DNA of 27,349 nt from a virus. The notes beneath the pieces are model-generated. The model did no database searches, was not told the origin of the DNA, and saw nothing but the letters and a program-made list of their open reading frames with translations. The translations under genes and the position numbers were made by a program. The DNA lies in the IMG/VR virus record IMGVR_UViG_3300035034_000621, positions 1 to 27,349 of that record. One strand, 5' to 3'. Of this stretch, positions 1-7,085 are shown piece after piece; the first letter of the stretch is position 1, and the number at the start of each line of letters is the position of its first letter.

Positions 1-49
1 ACCCCGAAGTCAAGCAAAAGGCTAAAAATAAAAAAAATCATCAATTTTC

Positions 50-77
50 TTGACTTTTGAAATTTGATGTGTATCCT
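50..77 (+). promoter_or_regulatory. Possible sigma70-type promoter (weak)
   Basis: TTGACT at 50-55 is followed after 16 bases by TATCCT at 72-77, a four-of-six match to the -10 consensus. Transcription would start near 84, exactly at an ATG. The -35 box matches the stronger promoters of this window, but the -10 box is imperfect, so this is tentative. Confidence 0.35.
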
Positions 78-83
78 CTGTAC

Positions 84-671
84 ATGAAGAAAAATGCAAA
101 AAAATTGATTGATTCGGTCCGCACCGGTAGATTCAACCGCTCGGTGTATGCCTCGGTAAAATCCCCCTTCGAAAATCATATCGTCCTCAACGAGATATTT
201 TCGTGTGACGCGGATGGAGCATCGTGCAGGTATTTCGGACCCCGCAAGGCGAAACGGATGGGGCCTGCAATTCCAGCGGGATATGGCCTAAAGTGCTACT
301 ACTCGCCCACGGAATGTATTCTTTCCATGAATTTTCAGAAAAATGCGAACAAGAACGGAATCGCTCCGGATTGTAGCACAAATTTGTTCCTTGTGACAGT
401 CCTACCTCCGGAACAACACGAAAGACGCAGTACCGAGACATACTACGCATACGCCACCGAACATGCCAAGCCGATCTCCAAACCCAATAGGCAAAAATTT
501 AGATCAATACTAAAGTCAGGTGAATTCAAGTTAAAGATGCACAAATCAAGTCTATCGAATATTGATCTGGGGTTGTACGACGATCGTAATTTCGGATGGA
601 TCAAGGGAAAGTTGGTGGTTTTGGACTTTGGTGATGAATCAATCAGAATGCAACCAACTGAAATTAATTGA
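84..671 (+). CDS. Hypothetical protein with a weak kinase-like C-terminal motif
   Basis: I do not recognise this 195-aa protein. It is basic at the N-terminus and has no membrane segment or signal peptide. Near the C-terminus it reads DDRNFGWIKGKLVVLDFG. This resembles the N-x-G ... DFG spacing of the metal-binding part of protein-kinase-like folds, but the usual catalytic HRD or HxD loop is not clear, so kinase activity is only a guess. I chose ATG at 84; TTG at 57 gives 204 aa. Neither start has a Shine-Dalgarno sequence, and 84 coincides with the predicted transcription start of the weak promoter at 50-77. The last 8 bases overlap the convergent helicase gene, leaving no room for a terminator between them. 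Coding is likely; function is unknown. Confidence 0.7.
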   Translation: MKKNAKKLIDSVRTGRFNRSVYASVKSPFENHIVLNEIFSCDADGASCRYFGPRKAKRMGPAIPAGYGLKCYYSPTECILSMNFQKNANKNGIAPDCSTNLFLVTVLPPEQHERRSTETYYAYATEHAKPISKPNRQKFRSILKSGEFKLKMHKSSLSNIDLGLYDDRNFGWIKGKLVVLDFGDESIRMQPTEIN

Positions 672-2118
672 AGTCTAGATCCTTAAATTTGTCGCTCATA
701 GATCCATGCTCCGAGCCAAATTTAGCCCCATACTGATTCATATCATCTGAATCATCGGAATCGGCTTTTCCAGATCCGGAAAGGTCTATTCCGCTATCCA
801 CATCAAAGAATTTCATCTTGGCCCTATCAACGCCAATGATGAATTTTTTGTAATAGTTTACATCGTTGTACCGATTCTTTAGTTGCTTGATCATTATCTT
901 GCCCTGCTCTTCCAATTCATCTACTGATATCATCGCGAAAAACAGGTCTACAGTCTGGGGTAGGCCGATTGATTCGGCAGTATTCGAGAGCGAGACATCA
1001 GATGCATCTAGCCCGTCTCTGTTGGTTTGCGTGGCAGACCATAGGACTACATTCTCTTCCTGCGCCAGAGCCCGGAGTTCTTCCGCGATGGATTTGACAT
1101 AACTATAACTGTTTACAGCACCTGCATTTGTGCGGTATCTCGCAGAGGCGCAAATGTTTAGGTAATCTACTAGGATGACATCCGGGACAAAGTTCTTCTT
1201 CATCTTCAACTCCTGAATGAGTTGTCTAAAATGATTTACATTTGCAGATCCGGTCGGGTATTCTTTTACGATCAGTCTGCCCTTGACCCGCTTACCGATC
1301 GCATTCATTTTTGATGCATATGTCATTGCACTCATTTTTGCAATGTCTCCGATATCAACATCCATCAAGTTTGCATCAATTCTTTCAGAGATTCTTTCCT
1401 CTGCCATTTCCATGGTAATGTACAATACATTGAGGCCATCCTGCATGTAGTTTGCTGCGAAGTGGCACATCAACTGAGACTTGCCGCCACCCGTCTGAGC
1501 CAAGATGCAGTTAGATGTCTTTCTGGATACGCCGCCCTTAGTTATCTTGTTGAAAATTGACATGTCAAAGGCAATTTTCTGGGTCGTATCATGGTAAAAA
1601 TTGAATCTCTTCTCGTAATCTTCGATGTAATCGTGGCCGACCGAGAGTTCAAAGGCAACGCCCAAGGCATCCTTGACCAGATCAGGAATGGCCTGTTGGG
1701 TATGATTCTTGTCAGTACCATCTAATATGTTTATGCTCTTAAGAATTGCTATGAACAAAGCCCGCTCTTGACACCACTTTTCTGTAGACTTTCTCAGCCA
1801 CTTTAGATCGTATGTGGCGATGTTTTCAGAATAGACTTCTTCGATTAGTTTCTTGCAGTCTGAGTACTGCGCCTCATTCATGTTCTCATCTTTGGAAGTT
1901 TCCAAAGTGATATAGTCCCTTGGAGGACATGAGTTGTACTTCGTGAAGTACTCCATGAATGATTTGAAGATAATCTGCGATAGAGTGGTTTCAAAATATT
2001 CTTCTTTGATGAACGGTGCAACTTCTCTGGCAAAAGGTTCTTTGGACAATAAGCCTTTTAGCACAATTTTTTCTTCAATTTTTAGATTGCTAATTTCAGT
2101 CTCACTACTCATCTGCAT
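664..2118 (-). CDS. 41: Replicative DNA helicase gp41 (DnaB/RecA-fold, T4 type)
   Basis: This is the 5'-3' hexameric fork helicase that, in T4, unwinds the duplex ahead of the polymerase and partners primase gp61. The 484-aa protein (T4 gp41 is about 475) has an alpha-helical N-terminal domain (about 1-160) and a RecA-like motor. Walker A AQTGGGKS lies at 207-214, a conserved TMEMAEERISERID stretch at about 235-248, and Walker B LVDYL at 316-320. The C-terminus is acidic and Ser/Asp rich, ending KDLDFN. It is the last gene of the minus-strand replication block, as in T4, where 41 follows uvsX and 40. ATG at 2118 has GAGG four bases upstream; a second ATG at 2112 has better spacing (10 bases) and may be the true start. 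No primase gene lies in this window. Confidence 0.95.
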   Translation of the reverse strand: MQMSSETEISNLKIEEKIVLKGLLSKEPFAREVAPFIKEEYFETTLSQIIFKSFMEYFTKYNSCPPRDYITLETSKDENMNEAQYSDCKKLIEEVYSENIATYDLKWLRKSTEKWCQERALFIAILKSINILDGTDKNHTQQAIPDLVKDALGVAFELSVGHDYIEDYEKRFNFYHDTTQKIAFDMSIFNKITKGGVSRKTSNCILAQTGGGKSQLMCHFAANYMQDGLNVLYITMEMAEERISERIDANLMDVDIGDIAKMSAMTYASKMNAIGKRVKGRLIVKEYPTGSANVNHFRQLIQELKMKKNFVPDVILVDYLNICASARYRTNAGAVNSYSYVKSIAEELRALAQEENVVLWSATQTNRDGLDASDVSLSNTAESIGLPQTVDLFFAMISVDELEEQGKIMIKQLKNRYNDVNYYKKFIIGVDRAKMKFFDVDSGIDLSGSGKADSDDSDDMNQYGAKFGSEHGSMSDKFKDLDFN

Positions 2119-2147
2119 GATACCTCATAATATATTGTTCAGAGCAA

Positions 2148-2465
2148 TTAATCTTCTTCTTCTCTGTCCTGCTGCGTTATTATATCATAGTAGTTCTTTT
2201 TAGTCAAGAGGTAAGTCAATATTCTTCCACCAAAGTTGACAAAAGAATCGTCTACCATATGTCCGTTTGAAATAGCAGCGTACTCGTACTTAACGGATAG
2301 TTCACTTTGAATAGTTACCATACCGTACCTATAGATGAGTCCCTTATACTTTCCTCTGGTGATTTCGATCGGAACCGTAAGATAGTTTTTATTGAGATCA
2401 TTTCTGACGATAAAACATCTCTTTAGTCTGTACTCCACCAACCAATTTTTAATTTTGATAATCAT
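2148..2465 (-). CDS. Small protein in the T4 gene 40 position (possible head-vertex assembly factor)
   Basis: The 105-aa protein lies between uvsX and 41, the slot occupied in T4 by gene 40, a head-vertex assembly chaperone. It has a basic, amphipathic N-terminus (KIKNWLVEYRLKR), then a probable beta-rich part (LTVPIEITRGKYKG, YRYGMVTIQ) and an acidic end. The gp40 assignment rests mainly on position and size; I cannot verify it by alignment. The reading frame stays open up to an ATG at 2537, but that start would overlap the preceding gene by 71 bases. ATG at 2465 lies one base after the preceding stop codon, which suggests translational coupling. The local Shine-Dalgarno match is poor. Confidence 0.6.
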   Translation of the reverse strand: MIIKIKNWLVEYRLKRCFIVRNDLNKNYLTVPIEITRGKYKGLIYRYGMVTIQSELSVKYEYAAISNGHMVDDSFVNFGGRILTYLLTKKNYYDIITQQDREEED

Positions 2466-2466
2466 G

Positions 2467-2700
2467 TTAATACACCAGTCGTAGTTGTGTTGCTGACATG
2501 TCGATTCGTTTCGTTCCGGGAGAAACTCCCAGAGCATCCCTAAACTCTTCCCACAATTTCAGGTCTGACCTCAGTATTTCACGATCTCGCTGATTGGGCG
2601 GTTTAGTGTCGATGTCTAGTCCGCTACGGACCCATACCGTTCTTTCATAGATTCTTCTGCCAACTTCTTCTAATTTTAGTAGGTCCACATTGTCTTGCAT
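2467..2700 (-). CDS. Small hypothetical protein between uvsX and the gene 40-like ORF
   Basis: This 77-aa charged, mostly helical protein is not recognised. It has no cysteines, metal-binding motif or membrane segment. Its ATG directly abuts the uvsX stop codon (TAAATG), and its own stop lies one base before the next ATG, so it sits in a coupled string uvsX - this gene - gene 40-like - 41. It has no T4 counterpart that I can name. Its end, around codons for LWEEFRDALG, also contains an in-frame start for a longer version of the downstream gene. The tight packing argues for a real gene. Confidence 0.65.
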   Translation of the reverse strand: MQDNVDLLKLEEVGRRIYERTVWVRSGLDIDTKPPNQRDREILRSDLKLWEEFRDALGVSPGTKRIDMSATQLRLVY

Positions 2701-3783
2701 TTAATCATCTCCCATTTCTTCTTCTGACCCCATTGCGTCAAGATTAAGTTCTTGGTCCTTCAACATATCTAATGTTCCGATCTTATAGCGATCCGTAATG
2801 AATTGAGCAAAATCTGTTTTCTCGAACACAAGTTGCCAAAATTCTTTTACCACGGTATCCTTCTCCCGATGCTTTCCCTCTTCAAGAGTTTCGCCGGTCT
2901 TTGGATTGGCCCGTTGGTACCATCCGTTATTAGGCTTGACGACATACCCGCCCTCTAGTGCAATTTCCAACAAGCCGGAGAACTGTTCAATTCCACCCTT
3001 GAACTTGACCATAACCGGGAACTCTGATTTTTCACGAACAAATCTGGATTTCTCTACTCTAATCACGAACTCATTACCAACAAGTTCCTTTCCTTCCTTG
3101 CTCTGACGGCGACCAATGATGTACACATTATCGGAGGAATATGTAATGCCGGTTCCACCACTCACTATATCTTTTGCATACATTTCCATTGTCTTGTAGG
3201 TGTGATTAATGGAAAACATTGGAATGTCTTTCAGGGTCAGTTGCGGAGTAACGATTCTAAAGAATGACTTCATTTGCTTGGCCCGAGTCATGTCGGCGGC
3301 AGAGTTTTCGTTCAGTGCATCTTCAATTTCTTTCTTGGACGCAAGATTTCCAAGAGAGTCGATGGCGATAAAGACCTTATCTCCCCTGTTGATTCCTTCG
3401 AGTTGCTTGGCAATATCGAACTTTAATTGTTCTATGTTCGTAATTGGTGTGTAGACTACTCTATTCAAGTCGATTCCCATAGAAGAAAAGTAATCTGGCG
3501 GAGATCCGAACTCCGAGTCGTACCAGAGGATCACACCGTCTGGATTCTTGTCCTGAAACGCTTTGGCACACACAAGCACGAATAGCGTCTTGAAGTGCTT
3601 GGACGGCCCTGCAAAGACGGTAGAGCCCGCTCCAAATCCCCCGTCGATGGACCCAGAGAGGGCCACATTGAGGATAGGAATTTTCGTAGGTGTCAACTCT
3701 TTCTTCCCGAACACCTTTGAATCCATGATTAGCGCAGTGTCTTTGATCGTGCTATTTTTCTTCAATCTATCAGATAAACTCAT
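2701..3783 (-). CDS. uvsX: UvsX recombinase (phage RecA/Rad51 homologue)
   Basis: UvsX forms filaments on single-stranded DNA and catalyses strand exchange for recombination-dependent replication, working with UvsY (also in this window). At 360 aa it is close to T4 UvsX (about 390). The ATP-binding loop GPSKHFKT lies at 59-66 and matches the unusual GPSKxFK form of T4-type UvsX rather than the GPESSGKT of RecA. The Walker B-like strand KVFIAIDSLGNL and the filament-core signature SGGTGITYSSD are present, and the C-terminus is acidic. An AGAGAGG Shine-Dalgarno-like run lies about 13 bases before the ATG, in the short gap after the polymerase C-terminal gene. Confidence 0.97.
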   Translation of the reverse strand: MSLSDRLKKNSTIKDTALIMDSKVFGKKELTPTKIPILNVALSGSIDGGFGAGSTVFAGPSKHFKTLFVLVCAKAFQDKNPDGVILWYDSEFGSPPDYFSSMGIDLNRVVYTPITNIEQLKFDIAKQLEGINRGDKVFIAIDSLGNLASKKEIEDALNENSAADMTRAKQMKSFFRIVTPQLTLKDIPMFSINHTYKTMEMYAKDIVSGGTGITYSSDNVYIIGRRQSKEGKELVGNEFVIRVEKSRFVREKSEFPVMVKFKGGIEQFSGLLEIALEGGYVVKPNNGWYQRANPKTGETLEEGKHREKDTVVKEFWQLVFEKTDFAQFITDRYKIGTLDMLKDQELNLDAMGSEEEMGDD

Positions 3784-3802
3784 ATGTTCACACAGACCTC
3801 TC

Positions 3803-4915
3803 TTATTGGAAGAAATTTTCCAATGTTGTTTTGTTTTCCCATTCCCATCCGATACATTCTAAAATTGTTTGCAGTGGCGTAAGAAATGTTTTTGCATACT
3901 GCTTTCCATAATCGACATAGTTTTTGAGATTCATTTCTTCTGGTGGGTTCTTGATGAATGCTATAGTATTCTCTCCTATAGGATTCGGCATCGTCAAATA
4001 CACAGTCTTAATTTTGTCACCCGACCGAATGCATTCATATTTTGACTCGAACTTATTTGATTTGATCCAATTATTGTAGAGGATAGACCCTCTAACATGG
4101 ATTGGTGTACCCTTCGCGTATCCATTCTTTGTGATATGCTTCTCGATGTCCGACACCCCAGTAGTGTTTGCAATCTCACCTATGGGAAGATTCATGTATT
4201 CCTTCCTGAACGATTCGATGAATTCAATCACTTGTTTTTCATCTGTGGTCAGAATGAGACGAATGGCTTCCTCTAGTTTTTCCCGGCAGATGGCCGGAGT
4301 CGATGACCTCGCGGTTTCAAGTCCCATGATCTTCAGATGTGGATCCTTGAATCGAACGCCTTCCATGTCGTATACATTGAGAGCGTACCGCTTCTTCCTC
4401 GTCCAGAATCCCTTATCGGCTAAGGATTCTCTCTCCATTACGATATTATGCTTGAATGAATTAGTGTAATTGGAAAGTCTTAGATATTCCTTGTCTATTT
4501 CCTTGCTTATTTTCCTACATGCTTTGTCCATAAAATCTATGATTTGATTGACCGGAGCATCCTTCAGTCCAACTTTATTGACCAGTTTTTCCAGAGTAAC
4601 ATACGAAGAATCTGTATCCATGTACACGACAAAGGGTTCTTTTGAATCTTCTTCGCCGCATATCTTGGATAGGTATTCATTCAAAAAGACTTCAATCCAC
4701 TTGATGGTCAACTGACCCGTCAGAGTAATAGCCTCAGCCTGTCGGATATCAAAGAATTTGAAGTACTGCTGTCCCAACGCACCATAGGCAGAGTTCAGAA
4801 GAACCTTATATGCCATCTGTTTTGTTGAATACTCAGATTCAATTCGCTTCTCACCCTTTAGGAGATTCACGAGATCCTCGTCACTCATATCAGAATAGTT
4901 GATTTTTTCACTCAT
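3803..4915 (-). CDS. 43: DNA polymerase gp43, C-terminal piece (second fingers helix, palm motif C, thumb)
   Basis: This 370-aa protein is the C-terminal part of a family B polymerase. The fingers motif KVLLNSAYG begins at K37 (K560 region of RB69). Palm motif C is YMDTDS with D100 and D102, two residues of the metal site. The KKRY motif, the WDMEG-like VYDMEGVRF and the family MGLETARSSTP stretch follow in order, and then the thumb. It ends TTLENFFQ, which resembles the clamp-binding tail of gp43. Residues 1-30 are an extra helical lead-in. A TAA lies in frame a few codons upstream of the ATG, so this is a separate ORF. The start overlaps the preceding small gene by 8 bases. It lacks the exonuclease and motif A, so it must assemble with the two other pieces to be active. 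Confidence 0.95.
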   Translation of the reverse strand: MSEKINYSDMSDEDLVNLLKGEKRIESEYSTKQMAYKVLLNSAYGALGQQYFKFFDIRQAEAITLTGQLTIKWIEVFLNEYLSKICGEEDSKEPFVVYMDTDSSYVTLEKLVNKVGLKDAPVNQIIDFMDKACRKISKEIDKEYLRLSNYTNSFKHNIVMERESLADKGFWTRKKRYALNVYDMEGVRFKDPHLKIMGLETARSSTPAICREKLEEAIRLILTTDEKQVIEFIESFRKEYMNLPIGEIANTTGVSDIEKHITKNGYAKGTPIHVRGSILYNNWIKSNKFESKYECIRSGDKIKTVYLTMPNPIGENTIAFIKNPPEEMNLKNYVDYGKQYAKTFLTPLQTILECIGWEWENKTTLENFFQ

Positions 4916-5243
4916 GCCTTGACACCATTATAATGTCTCCAGACAATGAAAGCAAGTGCAATATGTCATTTTTCTTCAAAAAATACGCTTCCTTTGTAGT
5001 TAATCGGGATTCTTTATTGTCCAATTTAACTAATAACATTGAATTGTATTTTGATAAAATTTTACTGTAAAAGTTGTTTGTACTGATCGGTGGTGCATAG
5101 TCGATTTTTAAAACCTTTCCCATACCATAAAAATTAATTTTACCAGATGGGGAAACGCGGTCTACTACTCCGACCTCTTCGTCAATAGAAAATTTATTTT
5201 CTTTTACTTGCATGAAGTATTCGTATGCTGGGTGGTCTTTCAT
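4908..5243 (-). CDS. Hypothetical 111-aa protein inside the split polymerase region
   Basis: Not recognised. The middle part (about 17-50, VGVVDRVSPSGKINFYGMGKVLKI) looks like a small beta-barrel segment with a GxGKV turn, followed by hydrophobic beta-like strands. I see no HNH, GIY-YIG or LAGLIDADG motif, so it is not an obvious homing endonuclease. The DNA is notably AT-rich: about 28% G+C over 4981-5100, against about 43% in a sampled 60-base line of the polymerase N-terminal gene. It overlaps the gene before it by 4 bases (ATGA) and the polymerase C-terminal gene by 8 bases, so translation is probably coupled. It has no counterpart in polymerase family sequence. Confidence 0.7.
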   Translation of the reverse strand: MKDHPAYEYFMQVKENKFSIDEEVGVVDRVSPSGKINFYGMGKVLKIDYAPPISTNNFYSKILSKYNSMLLVKLDNKESRLTTKEAYFLKKNDILHLLSLSGDIIMVSRHE

Positions 5244-5437
5244 TGTGCAAAATGCCTTTTTAACATATCTTCCGTGCTGGACTCAAACCCCTGAATTAGA
5301 TGTAATGAAGTTCGTAAGAGTTCGATTAATTCATTTTGATTTGTAATTTCGGCTGCGTCTATTTTTTTATGATCTGTTTGTACAAGTATTTTTTCAACTC
5401 TGTCAACCCATTTTGAAACATTTGGTCTATTTTTCAT
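5240..5437 (-). CDS. Hypothetical 65-aa protein inside the split polymerase region
   Basis: A small, charged, probably all-helical protein that I do not recognise. It shows no catalytic motif and no cysteines. A good Shine-Dalgarno (GAGAGG, about 9 bases before the ATG) lies within the end of the polymerase middle gene, which it overlaps by 11 bases; its own end overlaps the next gene by 4 bases. Like its neighbour at 4908-5243 it lies in AT-rich DNA and separates two parts of the polymerase fingers domain. It could be the remnant of an invading element or a protein that helps the pieces assemble; nothing in the sequence decides. Confidence 0.65.
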   Translation of the reverse strand: MKNRPNVSKWVDRVEKILVQTDHKKIDAAEITNQNELIELLRTSLHLIQGFESSTEDMLKRHFAQ

Positions 5438-5777
5438 AATTTACACCTCTCTCTTTTAGTTCTTCCTGAATGAGTTCGATATTCTTTTGCGTCTCGATCA
5501 TCTTCTTCTTCATTGCCTTTCTCTTGTCGTAAAAATCTTCCATGAGAAAGGCTAGGAAGCCCTGTTCGTCGTTATCGAAGAAGTACCCGTTAGCGGCAAG
5601 ACCCAGATTGAGAGTCTTGTACGCTTCGACTACATCATCCGGAACATTGCAGGTTAAGATATCATCTACGGTGACATTGAGGCGATCTCCGTCCATGTTA
5701 CGCATGAGCGCATTTACAGCACCAAGCCAACGATTCAATTGTTCCGCATCTGCCTCGGCGACATCAAACTTAAACAT
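5427..5777 (-). CDS. 43: DNA polymerase gp43, middle piece (first fingers helix)
   Basis: At first sight an anonymous 116-aa ORF, but residues about 35-100 match the part of family B T4-type polymerases between palm motif A and the KxxxNSxYG motif. They contain VTVDDIL, then ANGYFFDNDEQGFLAFLM, then FYDKRKAMKKKM. The last aligns with T4/RB69 FNQRKEHKGYM, so R86, K87 and K90 are the likely triphosphate-binding residues (RB69 R482 region). Residues 1-34 have no clear place in the alignment and look like an added N-terminus. It starts by an 8-base overlap with the N-terminal piece and has an AAAGG Shine-Dalgarno 7 bases before the ATG. A TGA lies in its frame just upstream, so it is its own ORF in the +1 frame relative to the N-terminal piece. 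Assignment is by motif recognition without a search. Confidence 0.85.
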   Translation of the reverse strand: MFKFDVAEADAEQLNRWLGAVNALMRNMDGDRLNVTVDDILTCNVPDDVVEAYKTLNLGLAANGYFFDNDEQGFLAFLMEDFYDKRKAMKKKMIETQKNIELIQEELKERGVNYEK

Positions 5778-7071
5778 TACTCAACCTTTCAAGTATTCTC
5801 TTTCTGAATCCCTCCAAATTTCCTCGGGTCACCAGTGTATCGGGGGAAATATTCTTTCCCGCAATGATATTTGGATAAAGAGAATTCACATCGAAAGATG
5901 CAACATAGTTGTACATGCCGGGCACCGGATCTTTTACATAGGCCCCGGCATATTGACTGTCTTTGGAAAAAGAACTTAGGTTGAGGGGAATGATAATTCC
6001 CCGCTCTCTTAGATGGTTGTAAATGATAGAATCCCATGTTCTCACTGGAGAGAAAACATCTTCATAATTGATGAGAGCGGTATAGGCAATTTGCGTCTGC
6101 AACTCCAGCAGACACAGTTTGGTTTCCATTTCATATACTAGATCAACATCTACAGCGTTGTACTCCATAAACAGTTGGAAGTTTTTCTTGTAGAATTCAG
6201 ACATGCTATCGTACTTGGATTTCCAATCGACCTTCTTATGCCCTAATTCTGCTTCCGCGATGAAGTCCAGTTTGTACGATTCCCTCGGCTTCAAAACATA
6301 TTTCTTGTACAACTGCATGAAGTCAAGAATCGCAATTCCGTGTATCTTATAAGTCTGTCGGGTGTTTCCATAATCATCAATCACATTTTTAGCATAGATG
6401 CTTCCCCACGGTGAAAGAGCCTTTGAGTAATCTTCTCCCAAAACTCTATTCACTCTATTGATGATGTAAGGAATGTCGTAACCCGATATGTTCCAACCGC
6501 TCACGATATCATAGTCCTCTTGTCTCCAAAGTTCTATGAATGTTTTGAGAAGTTCGGATTCTTCTGTAAACTCCATGCAGGTGTACGATCTATCCTCGGT
6601 ATCTGGAATATGAAAATTTCCAAGCCCCAGAACATAGGTCTTACCGCTCTTAGATGATCTGGTGGTAATGGCATTGATTCTTTCCCGAGCGTCGGTAGCG
6701 TCTGGGAATGATCTTTCTGACTCACACTCAATGTCGATGTATGCTGAATTAAGACCGGAGAATTCGTACGAACAGCCACCGGATTCGAGATACTTGTCTG
6801 AGAGATATTGACTGACCCAATTATCCTGCCCGTGCAGAGTGTACCCATCGACATTATCCCATTTCTCAATGTAGTTTTTGCAGTCCCACATTGTGCCCGG
6901 CTTGACCGGATCGAGCGGGAATCCAGAGACACTTTTGAAATTTGTTTTCTTTTTGGTTTCGGTATAAAGAGTGGGATAGAATTCATCATTGATATGAATC
7001 CTATCCCCGGACTCGTCATAGCCACGGAATCCCATCTTGGACCCCGTTCTATTCACATTAGTATATCGCAT
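5770..7071 (-). CDS. 43: DNA polymerase gp43, N-terminal piece (3'-5' exonuclease and palm motif A)
   Basis: The N-terminal piece of the replicative family B polymerase, 433 aa from ATG 7071. Exo I is YIDIE (D113, E115), Exo II is NISGYDIPYI (D199) and Exo III is YNAVD (Y304, D308). Palm motif A is SFDVNSLYPNII with D394; the usual Ser after YP is Asn, as in many T4-like phages. The protein stops 39 residues after D394, before the fingers, with an extra tail of about 20 residues after ISPDTL. Motif spacing agrees with RB69 gp43. A TTG at 7116 with GGAG upstream would add 15 residues and overlap the lysozyme gene by 31 bases. I prefer 7071, because MRYTNVNR fits the family N-terminus. The partner pieces follow at 5427-5777 and 3803-4915. 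Confidence 0.95.
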   Translation of the reverse strand: MRYTNVNRTGSKMGFRGYDESGDRIHINDEFYPTLYTETKKKTNFKSVSGFPLDPVKPGTMWDCKNYIEKWDNVDGYTLHGQDNWVSQYLSDKYLESGGCSYEFSGLNSAYIDIECESERSFPDATDARERINAITTRSSKSGKTYVLGLGNFHIPDTEDRSYTCMEFTEESELLKTFIELWRQEDYDIVSGWNISGYDIPYIINRVNRVLGEDYSKALSPWGSIYAKNVIDDYGNTRQTYKIHGIAILDFMQLYKKYVLKPRESYKLDFIAEAELGHKKVDWKSKYDSMSEFYKKNFQLFMEYNAVDVDLVYEMETKLCLLELQTQIAYTALINYEDVFSPVRTWDSIIYNHLRERGIIIPLNLSSFSKDSQYAGAYVKDPVPGMYNYVASFDVNSLYPNIIAGKNISPDTLVTRGNLEGFRKRILERLSNV

Positions 7072-7085
7072 AATCTCACAATTCT

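Noticed and set aside
2466-2537. Longer start for the gene 40-like ORF at 2537
   Set aside because: It would overlap the preceding gene by 71 bases, and the extra residues read as a shadow of that gene. ATG 2465 directly follows its stop.
4927-4955. Promoter-like TTGCTT - 17 bases - TATAAT (minus strand) before the polymerase C-terminal gene
   Set aside because: The -35 box matches only three of six positions and lies in AT-rich DNA where a TATAAT is expected by chance. Kept as a weak possibility only.
6534-7025. 163-aa minus-strand ORF within the polymerase N-terminal gene
   Set aside because: A shifted-frame shadow of the exonuclease domain, with Ser/Pro-rich low-quality sequence and no ribosome site.
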